This document shows, one piece after another, positions 10,121 through 17,052 of a stretch of 52,183 bases of DNA. Each line of letters begins with the position of its first letter. Positions within the stretch are counted from its first letter, which is position 1. The DNA comes from Halobacteriales archaeon QS_6_71_20. GTDB lineage: Archaea > Halobacteriota > Halobacteria > Halobacteriales > Haloferacaceae. Under the pieces are notes generated by a model that had not been told where the DNA came from, did not search any database, and saw only the letters and a program-made list of their open reading frames with translations. Made by a program: the position numbers and the translations under genes. The stretch lies in assembly GCA_003020945.1 (NCBI GenBank), contig PXRU01000022.1, positions 1 through 52,183 of the forward strand, read 5' to 3'.

Positions 10121-10627
10121 TCAGCGGGTCACGTCGGCGACGGTCCGCACCTCGTCCATCGACTCGTGTTCGACGACGACGGACATGGGACACCCGCCGG
10201 CGAACTCGACGGCCGCCTCGTAGCTCCGGTGGACGATCTCCTGGGTGCAGACGTCGCCGCCCTCCCGCACCGTCGTTACGCGGACGCCGAGTTCGTCCGC
10301 TTCGCGGTCGTACTCGGCGTCCGCCAGCGACGCCTCCATACAGCCGTTCGCCCCCCGAACGACGCCGGTCACGCGCACCAAGTCGCCGTCGAACGCGACG
10401 CTGGCCGACTCGCCGGAGCCGTCGGCGTCGCCGGTCCGCGAGAACGATCGGTCGGTGATCCGCGGGAACTCACCCTCCCCGCTCGGCGTCGAGCTCGCGG
10501 TCGACGCCGCGGACCCGGTCGGGCTCTCGGCGTCGGTCGCCGGGCTGCTGCCTCCGCCGCCGGTACAACCAGCGAGCGCGGCCGCGCCGCTCCCGACCAC
10601 GGCCGCGAGGAATCGTCGTCGCTCCAT
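10121..10627 (-). CDS. Tat-exported lipoprotein of unknown function
   Basis: 168 residues. The N-terminus MERRRFLAAVVGSGAAALAG followed by Cys is a textbook haloarchaeal twin-arginine signal with lipobox (RRRFL, then LAGC), so the mature protein begins at Cys21 and is anchored on the outer face of the membrane. A Ser/Thr/Ala-rich linker (22-60) precedes a beta-rich domain of about 110 residues with three cysteines (in NGCMEASL, DVCTQE and GGCPMS). The pattern VRVTGVVRGANGC looks like a haloarchaeal secreted domain, but I recognise no function. It is the last gene before tRNA-Arg, which runs the other way. Confidence 0.8.
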   Translation of the reverse strand: MERRRFLAAVVGSGAAALAGCTGGGGSSPATDAESPTGSAASTASSTPSGEGEFPRITDRSFSRTGDADGSGESASVAFDGDLVRVTGVVRGANGCMEASLADAEYDREADELGVRVTTVREGGDVCTQEIVHRSYEAAVEFAGGCPMSVVVEHESMDEVRTVADVTR

Positions 10628-10757
10628 GTTTCGCGGGAAGAGCGGTGAACACAAAAGCCCGCCGGAGAGACAAATCGACGCTTGTGTTACGGTGGTCGCT
10701 CGCACGGGTCGGCCGGATCGGAATCCCTTTACGTGGTCCGGGCCTCGGTCGAATCGA

Positions 10758-10830
10758 GTCCGGGTAGGGTAGTGGACTATCCTCTTGGCTTGCGGAGCCA
10801 GGGACCGGAGTTCAAATCTCCGTCCGGACG
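10758..10830 (+). tRNA. tRNA-Arg (GCG)
   Basis: A cloverleaf of 73 nt: acceptor GTCCGGG/TCCGGAC (last pair G-T), an extended D arm GGGTAG/CTATCC, anticodon stem TTGGC/GCCAG with loop TTGCGGA, T arm CGGAG-TTCAAAT-CTCCG, discriminator G. The anticodon GCG is at 10792-10794. The variable loop is short (4 nt) and there is one extra nucleotide before the anticodon stem, but every helix pairs. No CCA is encoded. The 3' half of the gene is repeated several times immediately downstream (see 10831-11310). Confidence 0.92.
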
Positions 10831-11310
10831 TTTTGAAGGCGCAACCGCGCGAGCGGAGCGAGCGCCTGCGCCGACTCAGAGTCCACACACGGAGATTTGA
10901 GCCGACGGGACGCGCGCAGCGGAGTGAGCACGTCCCGGCGAAGTTCAAATCTCCGTCCGGACGTTCCTTCACTCGCTTCGCTCGTTCAGTCACGTCCGAC
11001 GTGCCCACGCTCACTCCGTTCGCGTGGACTCCGTCCGGACGTTCCTACCGCGCCGCCACACCGCGAGCGACTTCCGTCGCTCGCACGATGCGGCGCGGTC
11101 GTCGCTCCACACACGGAGATTTGAGCCGACGGGACGTGCGCAGCGGAGCGAGCACGCCGGCGAAGTTCAAATCTCTGTCCGGACGTTTTCGAGGCGCAAC
11201 CGCGCGAGCAGTGCGAGATGCGAGCGGAGCGAACGCCCCAGTGCGAACGGCGAACGGAGTGAGGCGTGAGCGCCCGCGCTGACTCGGAGTCCACACACGG
11301 AGATCTGAGC
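10831..11310. repeat. Array of tRNA-Arg 3'-end copies and inverted repeats
   Basis: Gene-free sequence (10831-11393) filled with repeats. The T-loop and acceptor end of tRNA-Arg, TTCAAATCTCCGTCCGGACG plus TT, recurs at 10943-10965 (exact), 11165-11187 (one mismatch) and as a shorter piece at 11029-11043. In the opposite orientation, units containing CACACACGGAGAT(T/C)TGAG recur at 10883-10901, 11109-11125 and 11291-11309. Direct and inverted units alternate, so 10890-10955 and 11114-11175 can each fold into long hairpins with further pairing between GCCGACGGGACG and CGTCCCGGC. GAGCGGAGCGAGC-type filler separates them. No protein frame is convincing here. Such tRNA 3'-end duplicates are what integrase attachment sites leave behind, but no integrase is present. 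Confidence 0.75.
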
Positions 11311-11393
11311 AGCGACCAGACGACGACAGGACCGGATCGCCCCTCGCCGCCGCGACGGACAGACTCAAGCCCGAACCGACGCGACTCCCGACG

Positions 11394-12098
11394 ATGACGG
11401 AGCCCGAGGCACCCCCGGAGGACGAGCGCGTCGCGGCGCTGCGCGCGGGCGTCGCGCTGTACACGGCCGGGGAGTTTCACGCCGCACACGACCCGTGGGA
11501 GGGGGTCTGGCTCGACGTTCGCGCCGCCCTCGGCGACGCGGGGACCGACCCGTCCGCGGCCGACGGCGGGGACGCGGCGACGCTCGTCCGCGACGAGCGG
11601 CTGTTCCACGGGCTGATCCAGTTCACGGCCGCGCAGTACCACGCCCGCGACCGCAACTGGTCGGGCGCGGTCGGTCTCGCGGGGAGCGCGCGCGAGTACC
11701 TCGCGGACGTTCCGGGGGATTACCGGGGGATCGATGTCGCCGGCGTGCGCGCGGCGCTGGCCCGTCTGGAGGCGGACCCCGAACGCGTCGAGCGCGGTCC
11801 CGCGCCGCCACTCGCACACGAGGGCGAGCGTGTCGCGCCCGAGTCGCTGTCGCTTTCGGGCGCGGCGCTGGCCGCGGAGGCGCTGGCCGAGGAGCACGGC
11901 CTCGACGCCGACCCGGTCGCGGACGCGGCGCGGTTCGCACAGAAGGAGGAGCAGGCGGGTCGGTCGCGGTTCGCGGCACTGCTGTTCGACCTCATGCGCG
12001 TCGAGGGGCCACAGGAGCGGCGGCTGGTGTACGACCGACTGACGGAACTGGTGGCGACGGAACGCCGCAAGGAGGAGGACGTGGAGGGGCTATTCTGA
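11394..12098 (+). CDS. DUF309 domain protein
   Basis: 234 residues. The first half contains the DUF309 signature: an YTAGEFHAAHDPWEGVW motif (residues 23-39), in which GEF.xAHxxWE is diagnostic, and LFHGLIQFTAAQYHARDRNW further on. DUF309 proteins are small all-helical proteins of unknown function with a conserved His/Glu cluster. The second half (about 145-234) is an extra helical region with Ala/Glu-rich stretches, ending VATERRKEEDVEGLF. An ACTCAAGC element 25-30 nt upstream of ATG 11394 is a weak promoter candidate. The HPP gene follows in the same direction after about 70 nt. Confidence 0.8.
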   Translation: MTEPEAPPEDERVAALRAGVALYTAGEFHAAHDPWEGVWLDVRAALGDAGTDPSAADGGDAATLVRDERLFHGLIQFTAAQYHARDRNWSGAVGLAGSAREYLADVPGDYRGIDVAGVRAALARLEADPERVERGPAPPLAHEGERVAPESLSLSGAALAAEALAEEHGLDADPVADAARFAQKEEQAGRSRFAALLFDLMRVEGPQERRLVYDRLTELVATERRKEEDVEGLF

Positions 12099-12167
12099 GC
12101 GATCGCCGGTCCGCCGACCTCCTGTGGCGGGGTGTCCGTTTTGCCGCGGACGCACCGGTGGGGAGAC

Positions 12168-12686
12168 GTGAATCGTCGGCGCGTCGGGACCAGTCTGTAC
12201 GCCGGGGTTCTCCTCTCGGTCCTCGGCGTCCTCGCGTGGGTCAGCGGACGGCCGTTCGTCTTCCCGAGCCTCGGCCCCTCGGCGTTCGTCCTGGCGTTCG
12301 AGCGGCGGGGCGAACGGACGCGGGTGTACCGCGTCGTCGGGAGCCACGTCATCGGCGGCGTCGCCGGCCTCCTCGCGTACACCCTCCTGGCGAGCGGCGT
12401 GACGCTCACGGCGACGTATCCGGGGTTCTCCTCCGATGCCCTCCGCCTCGCGGCCAGCGGCGTCCTCTCGCTGGTCGCGACGAGCTGGGGGATGATCGCG
12501 ACCGACACGAACCACGCCCCCGCGTGCGCGACGACGCTCATCGTCTCGCTGGGCCTGCTGTCGACGCCGCTTCAGGTCGGCATCATCGTCGCCAGCGTCG
12601 TGATCCTCGTGGCGGTCCACCGGGCGGTCGTCTACGTGTACGGGCGCGCCGTCGCCGGGACGAACCCCCGGTTCGACGAGAACTGA
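12168..12686 (+). CDS. HPP family integral membrane protein
   Basis: 172 residues, with four to five hydrophobic segments (about 10-27, 32-45, 60-78, 90-112, 120-148). The motif FPSLGPSAFVLAF followed by SHVIGGVAGLLA and the TDTNHAPACATTLI stretch are those of the HPP family, in which the HPPG-like segment is replaced here by NHAPA. Bacterial and plant members are linked to nitrite transport, but this is not established for archaea. I use GTG 12168 because a GGGGAG purine stretch lies 5 nt upstream; GTG 12132 in the same frame is the alternative. It follows the DUF309 gene and converges with the epimerase gene. Confidence 0.75.
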   Translation: MNRRRVGTSLYAGVLLSVLGVLAWVSGRPFVFPSLGPSAFVLAFERRGERTRVYRVVGSHVIGGVAGLLAYTLLASGVTLTATYPGFSSDALRLAASGVLSLVATSWGMIATDTNHAPACATTLIVSLGLLSTPLQVGIIVASVVILVAVHRAVVYVYGRAVAGTNPRFDEN

Positions 12687-12714
12687 TCCGGACCGGCAGT
12701 CGGAGCGTGGCCGG

Positions 12715-13513
12715 TTACTGTGGCGTTCGCCCGTCCGCTTCGACGCTTTCCAGCGGTTCCCCGTCGAAGGTGTATTCGGCGGAGTTGTCCCGCGGGTCGT
12801 AGTCGAGCACCTCGCGGGCGCGCTCGATGGAGTAGTACTTGCGGTCGTTGTCGGAGATGCCGTAGACGATCTCGTAGCCGTAGTCGGCGCGCAGACAGCG
12901 GTCGAACAGGTGCGCGCAGTCGCGGTGGGAGAGCCACATCGCCTGCCCCCGCTCGTACTCCCTGGGCGGGTGGCTCTCGGTGAGGTTGCCGATGCGGACG
13001 CACGCGACCGTCAGGTCGTGGCGGTCGTGGTAGTAGCGGCCGAGCGTCTCGCCGGCGGCCTTCGAGACGCCGTAGAGGTTCGACGGACGCGGGAGTTCGG
13101 CGCCGTCGAGCCGGTACTGGTCGTCCTCGCGGTACATCTCCGGGGTGCGGTCGTCCGTCTCGTAGGCGCCGACCGCGTGGTTGGAGGAGGCGAACACGAC
13201 CCGGTCGACGCCGGCGTCGGCGGCGGCCGCGAGCACCGTCCGGGTGCCGTCGATGTTGTTCGAGAGCACGGCGTCCCACGGCGCGTTCGGCCGGGGGTCG
13301 CCCGCGAGATGGACCACCGCGCCGGCGCCCGCGACGGCCTCACGGACGGCGTCGGCGTCGGTCACGTTCGCGACGACGACGTCGCCGCCGTCGACGGTCG
13401 CCGGCGACGGGTTCGCGGTCGAGGAGCCGCCAGTCGTACGACTCCCCGAGTCCGGCGAGGATCGCACGCCCGACGCGTCCGCCCGCCCCAGTGAGCAACA
13501 CCGGTTCGTCCAT
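12715..13513 (-). pseudogene. NAD-dependent epimerase/dehydratase, broken by one apparent frameshift
   Basis: An extended SDR protein (UronD/GalE-like) whose two parts lie in different frames. From ATG 13513 the first frame reads MDEPVLLTGAGGRVGRAIL, the Rossmann GxGGxxG nucleotide-binding start, and continues to about WRLLDREP at 13409. It would then hit a stop after about 56 codons. The remaining 230 residues continue in the next frame from about 13410 (PSPATVDGGDVVVANVTD), including VVHLAGDPRP, FASSNHAVGAY and the catalytic YGVSK. One extra base, or two missing bases, in 13398-13420 explains everything. Haloarchaeal relatives are annotated as NAD-dependent sugar (hexuronate-type) dehydrogenases. 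It may be a real inactivation or a sequencing error at a GC-rich run. Confidence 0.8.
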
Positions 13514-13675
13514 TCGGTCGAGTCTCCGGCCAGCGGCGGTAAGTATCGTGCGGTTCGGCGCTCGGCCCGCCTCGCTCGCGGCTCACCCCGTCGCAGATTC
13601 CATCGAGGGCTCGGTTCCGTGGACCTCGCGCCGTCGCCCGGTACGCATTTGTCGCCCGCGGGCCGACCGTCGTCC

Positions 13676-14032
13676 ATGGTCACCGACGCTCAGCAGGCGT
13701 GTTTCGAGGCCGGCGTCAAGTTCGGCTCGCTGTACCACCAGTTCGCGGGCACGCCGGTGTCGCCCGACAGCACGCGCTCGCTGGAGACGGCGATCGCCGA
13801 GTCGATCGAGAACCAGCCGTACTGCGAGTCGGTCGTCGTCGCCATCGACGACGACGCCGTCGCGGACGACATCGCCCACGAGAACGGCTACACGGAGCTG
13901 TCGGGCCACCTGATGGAAGTCGAGATGCGGATCGAGCACGGGGGGACGACCGTCCACACGCGCATGGAGATGGAGGACGGCTACCCGCTGATGAAGCTCG
14001 TCGAGGTCGAGGCCGACGGAGGCGGGGACTGA
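13676..14032 (+). CDS. mptD: Archaeal dihydroneopterin aldolase (MptD)
   Basis: 118 residues, matching the compact archaeal MptD family. The start AQQACFEAGVKFGSLYHQFA followed by GTPVSP and QPYCESVVVAID is the recognisable N-terminal half; the family forms a tetramer and cleaves 7,8-dihydroneopterin to 6-hydroxymethyl-dihydropterin and glycolaldehyde in tetrahydromethanopterin/folate-type pterin biosynthesis. The protein has no signal or membrane segment and is cytoplasmic. ATG 13676 has a GCATTTG element about 27 nt upstream, fitting a leaderless transcript; the same frame is open further upstream, but that part overlaps the opposite epimerase gene. No other pterin gene is adjacent. Confidence 0.85.
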   Translation: MVTDAQQACFEAGVKFGSLYHQFAGTPVSPDSTRSLETAIAESIENQPYCESVVVAIDDDAVADDIAHENGYTELSGHLMEVEMRIEHGGTTVHTRMEMEDGYPLMKLVEVEADGGGD

Positions 14033-14165
14033 CCGGGCGGCGGTCGGCCGCGGTCCGGCGACCGGCCTGCGATGCCCGGCCCGCGGTGCCCGGTCGGCCC
14101 CCCGACGCGGGAATCGGCGGGCTCGGCGCGCCCGTCGCCGGATTTCACTTTCACTTCCCGGCGGT

Positions 14166-14173
14166 CACTTAAC
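14166..14173 (+). promoter_or_regulatory. TATA-like box
   Basis: CACTTAAC centred about 28 nt upstream of ATG 14198; supports that start and a leaderless message. Confidence 0.45.
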
Positions 14174-14197
14174 AGGCCCGGCGGCGAACCCGCGGAC

Positions 14198-14635
14198 ATG
14201 GCGCAGTCTACCTTCGACGACGACGACCTGTTCGGCGAGGCGGCCGACGAGATGCGCGCCGACGTGGAGAAGCACCTCCGCGCGGCGAAGTCGACCCTCC
14301 CGACGGCCGACGCCGTCTGGGAGACCGACGCGGACAACGTGCTCGGCGCGCTCAACGGCCTCCGCTCGGCGCTCGACACCGGCGACGCGGTCGAGGAGCT
14401 GCGACAGGCGAAAAAGCAGTACGTGCTGGGCGAGCGGGCGGACGCGTTCGAGGACGACGAGCTGGCCGACGAGATCGAGGCGCTTCAGGAGCTCGTGGAG
14501 TCGCTGGAGGAGGCCCACGACCAGGTGGGCGAGCTCACGAGCACGGTCCCCCAGCTCCGGAGCGACCTGGAGGACGCCCACGCCGACGGCGTCGACGCCG
14601 AGGCCGACGGCGACGAGGAGGAGGCGGAGGCGTAA
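14198..14635 (+). CDS. Haloarchaeal conserved acidic protein (DUF5790-like)
   Basis: 145 residues, extremely acidic and almost entirely helical by composition. The N-terminal LFGEAADEMRADVEKHL and the central ALDTGDAVEELRQAKKQYVLGERADAF are the recognisable conserved parts of a haloarchaea-only family that I recall as DUF5790. Long runs of Glu/Leu/Ala heptad-like sequence (about 95-125) suggest a coiled coil. The last 20 residues are an Asp/Glu/Ala tail. No function is known. The start is supported by the TATA-like element at 14166-14173. It stands alone, converging with the creatininase-family gene. Confidence 0.8.
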   Translation: MAQSTFDDDDLFGEAADEMRADVEKHLRAAKSTLPTADAVWETDADNVLGALNGLRSALDTGDAVEELRQAKKQYVLGERADAFEDDELADEIEALQELVESLEEAHDQVGELTSTVPQLRSDLEDAHADGVDAEADGDEEEAEA

Positions 14636-14690
14636 CGCCGGCCGCAGGACGGCGGCCGCCGTTCCCGGTACGTCTTCCGATTTCCCCCGG

Positions 14691-15509
14691 CTACTGCCCG
14701 TCTCCCGCTCCCGGCTCCCGCTCGCGGGTCGCCACCGCGCTCGCGACCTCGACCAGCGCGTCGCTCGCGCGCTCCAGCAGCTCCGCCCCCAGCGCGGCGT
14801 CGCCCGCGGTCGGGTCGCCCACCGTCCCGTTGCCGGCGAACTCGTCGGCGTCGTGCGCGAGGTTCACCCCGCGAACCCACTCGCCCCACCGGTCGCTCCC
14901 GCCGTCGCGCGCCTCCGCCACGCGGTCCTCGCGGACGCGCTCCGGGGCGACGTGTCGCAGCATCGCCGTCTCCAGGGGACCGCCGTGGCCCATCTCGTCG
15001 GCGCGGTCGCCGACCGCCTCGAACCAGGTGAACGCGACCGCGTACGCGGCGGTGTCGCCGTCGCGGGAGACGCGTCGGGCCGTCTCCGCCAGCGCCTCGA
15101 CGTTGCCGCCGTGGCCGTTGACCAGGACGACTCGGTCGAGGCCGTGGTGGGCGAGGCTCTCGACCGTCTCGCGGACGTACGCGCGGAAGGTGTCGGGCGA
15201 CACCCACAGCGTCCCGTCGAACGCGCGGTGCTCCTCGGCGACCCCGACGTGGACCGGCGGCGCGACGAGGAGGTCCCCCCGGGCCTCGTCTCCGTTCTCA
15301 TCGCTGGTTCCGTCCTCGTCCACCGTCTCGCCGCCTCCGTCCGCCCCCGACCACCGGTCGGCGGCCGCGTCGGCGACCGCCGCCGCCGTCAGCGCGTCGG
15401 TGCCCAGCGGGGCGTGCGGCCCGTGCTGTTCCGTGCTCCCGACGGGGAGCAGCGCCGCATCGAGGTCGGCGTCGCGGACCTCCGTCCACGTCGCTTCAGA
15501 GAGCTTCAT
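14691..15509 (-). CDS. Creatininase-family amidohydrolase (ArfB/MftE-like)
   Basis: 272 residues. The metal-site motifs of the creatininase fold are visible: LLPVGSTEQHGPHAPLGTDAL (Glu, His and Asp ligands), VNGHGGNVEAL (His) and GHGGPLETAML (Glu). Members include creatininase, the mycofactocin peptidase MftE and the archaeal formamide deformylase ArfB, which acts after GTP cyclohydrolase III in riboflavin and F420 synthesis. The ArfB role is the most natural in an archaeon, but the sequence alone does not decide it. An acidic insertion (about 52-78, GGGETVDEDGTSDENGDEA) is unusual for the family. ATG 15509 has a CTACAAG element about 27 nt upstream. No flavin gene is next to it. Confidence 0.85.
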   Translation of the reverse strand: MKLSEATWTEVRDADLDAALLPVGSTEQHGPHAPLGTDALTAAAVADAAADRWSGADGGGETVDEDGTSDENGDEARGDLLVAPPVHVGVAEEHRAFDGTLWVSPDTFRAYVRETVESLAHHGLDRVVLVNGHGGNVEALAETARRVSRDGDTAAYAVAFTWFEAVGDRADEMGHGGPLETAMLRHVAPERVREDRVAEARDGGSDRWGEWVRGVNLAHDADEFAGNGTVGDPTAGDAALGAELLERASDALVEVASAVATREREPGAGDGQ

Positions 15510-15714
15510 ACTCCCGACTGGGGCGGGGACCGACTTGTAGCCGGCTATTCCGGCGTCCGCCGTCCGGCGCTCGGACCCGCTCTCCCGTCGGAGCGCGAGA
15601 CCGCCCGGGTCCGTCTCCCGTCGGGGCGAGCGGACCGCCCGCGTCGCGGGGATCGGACGCCCGCCCGCCCCGGGTCCGTGGGGATTATGACGGTTCCGAC
15701 CCAACACGCACGCA

Positions 15715-16407
15715 ATGGGAATCCTCGAGGACAAGGACAACGCGCGGCTGTTCTACCGCTACTTCTCCCGGATCTACGACACGGTCAACCCCTACATCTG
15801 GGACGACCGGATGCGCAACCGGGCGCTCGAGTGGTTCGACGCCGACCGCGACGACCGCGTGCTCGACGTCGGCGCCGGCACCGGCTTCGCCACCGAGGGC
15901 CTCCTCAACCACGTCGACGAGGTGTACGCGCTCGACCAGTCGCGGGGCCAGTTCGAGCAGGCGTTCCGGAAGTTCGGCAAGCGGGGGAAGGTCCGCTTCC
16001 ACATGGGCGACGCCGAGCGCCTTCCGTTCGAGGACGACTCCTTCGACAGGCTGTGGTCCTCGGGCTCCATCGAGTACTGGCCGAACCCGGTCGAGGCGCT
16101 GCGGGAGTTCCGTCGCGTCACGAGGCCCGGCGGCACCGTCCTCGTCGTCGGCCCGGACTACCCGAAGCTCGGCGTCTTCCAGGCGCTCGCGGACGCGATC
16201 ATGCTGTTCTACGACGCCGAGGAGGCCGAGGAGATGTTCCGGGCGGCCGGCTTCGAGGACACCACCCATTACATCCAGCAGCGCCACCGCGGCACCCCGC
16301 GGGCGATCACCTCCGTGGCGACGGTGCCGGACGACGACCGAGGCGCGGTCGGCGACGCCGTCGATGCGACCGAGACCACAGAGAAACCCGTGGCCGGCGA
16401 CGACTGA
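15715..16407 (+). CDS. SAM-dependent methyltransferase (MPBQ/MSBQ or menaquinone type)
   Basis: 230 residues. A class I methyltransferase fold is shown by the SAM-binding motif VLDVGAGTGFATEG (motif I), acidic motif II around YALDQS, motif GDAERLPFEDDSFDRLWSSG, and LREFRRVTRPGGTVLVVGP (motif III). The N-terminal LFYRYFSRIYDTVNPYIWDD and the second region TTHYIQQRHRG resemble the plant and archaeal MPBQ/MSBQ methyltransferases that modify quinone head groups. A role in menaquinone biosynthesis is therefore likely but inferred. The protein is soluble and possibly membrane-peripheral; the last 25 residues are disordered. A GATTATGAC element is centred 28 nt before ATG 15715. Confidence 0.8.
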   Translation: MGILEDKDNARLFYRYFSRIYDTVNPYIWDDRMRNRALEWFDADRDDRVLDVGAGTGFATEGLLNHVDEVYALDQSRGQFEQAFRKFGKRGKVRFHMGDAERLPFEDDSFDRLWSSGSIEYWPNPVEALREFRRVTRPGGTVLVVGPDYPKLGVFQALADAIMLFYDAEEAEEMFRAAGFEDTTHYIQQRHRGTPRAITSVATVPDDDRGAVGDAVDATETTEKPVAGDD

Positions 16408-16536
16408 CCGTCGACGCGGTCACCACCCTTCCCACGAGCCACTCGACCACATTGAGGGGTCGCTACGGCGTACCGGATGCCGCGGTACGGCTGGCATTAC
16501 TGACACGGCGCATATCACGGCACGGCTGGCGCCGGT

Positions 16537-16594
16537 GACATGACTCCTGTCAGGACGCGATTGGCGTCGCCGACATGACGCCCGTCACGACGCG
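16537..16594. repeat. Short imperfect direct repeat in the 3' flank of the pilin-like gene
   Basis: Two copies of a 23-bp unit beginning GACATGAC and ending GACGCG (16537-16559 and 16572-16594; 3 mismatches). The second copy covers the stop codon of the pilin-like gene. Upstream, ACGGCTGGC also occurs twice (about 16487 and 16522). The convergent gene ends at 16407, so 16408-16584 holds no gene. Confidence 0.5.
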
Positions 16595-17052
16595 GTCGCC
16601 CGCAACACGGCGAGGCGGTGGTCCCCCACGTACAGCGTCACCCTCACGGGGTCCCCGGGGTCGATCCGCGGCCGGTTCGTCGAGGCGACGCCGAGCGTCG
16701 CCGTCTCGCCGGCGGTCCACGCCGGGTCGCTCGCCCGGTTGAACGGTCCCGTCGGCCCGCTCCGGAACCCCCGTGCGGCGAAGAACGGCACCGGCGGCTG
16801 GCGACGGAGCGGGTCGCCGTCGACGGCGACGACGAGCCGGAGGTCGCGGACGTCCACCGCGTCGCCGCCGCGGTGTGTCACGGCCAGCGTGGCGTCCGTG
16901 ACGCGGAGGTCGAACGCCGCGGTCGCGGGCGCGCTCGGGGGCGTCGCGGTCAGGACCGCGGCGCCGACGGTCGCCGCGGACGTGCCCCCGTCATCGCCGA
17001 TAAACGCTCGCGCTCGCCGGCCCGACGGGTCGCGGACGGCGCCGACGGTCAC
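16585..17052 (-). CDS. Pilin-like protein lacking the usual hydrophobic N-terminal core
   Basis: 155 residues. The C-terminal 120 residues (from TPPSAPATAAFDLRV, through THRGGDAVDVRDLRL and PVPFFAARGF, to the last strand) match the beta-rich head of haloarchaeal type IV pilin-like proteins. The N-terminus has a plausible type III-signal-like stretch RRARAFIGDDGGTSAATVGA, but the long hydrophobic helix that should follow is missing: TVGAAVL goes directly to TATPPS. An in-frame deletion is the simplest reading. The GTG start at 17052 overlaps the TGA of the upstream secreted-protein gene (GTGA), so translation is coupled. Whether the protein is exported is doubtful. Confidence 0.65.
   Translation of the reverse strand: MTVGAVRDPSGRRARAFIGDDGGTSAATVGAAVLTATPPSAPATAAFDLRVTDATLAVTHRGGDAVDVRDLRLVVAVDGDPLRRQPPVPFFAARGFRSGPTGPFNRASDPAWTAGETATLGVASTNRPRIDPGDPVRVTLYVGDHRLAVLRATAS

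Noticed and set aside
10831..11393. CRISPR array interpretation of the repeats after tRNA-Arg
   Set aside because: Repeats are irregularly spaced, occur in both orientations and match the tRNA itself; no cas genes.
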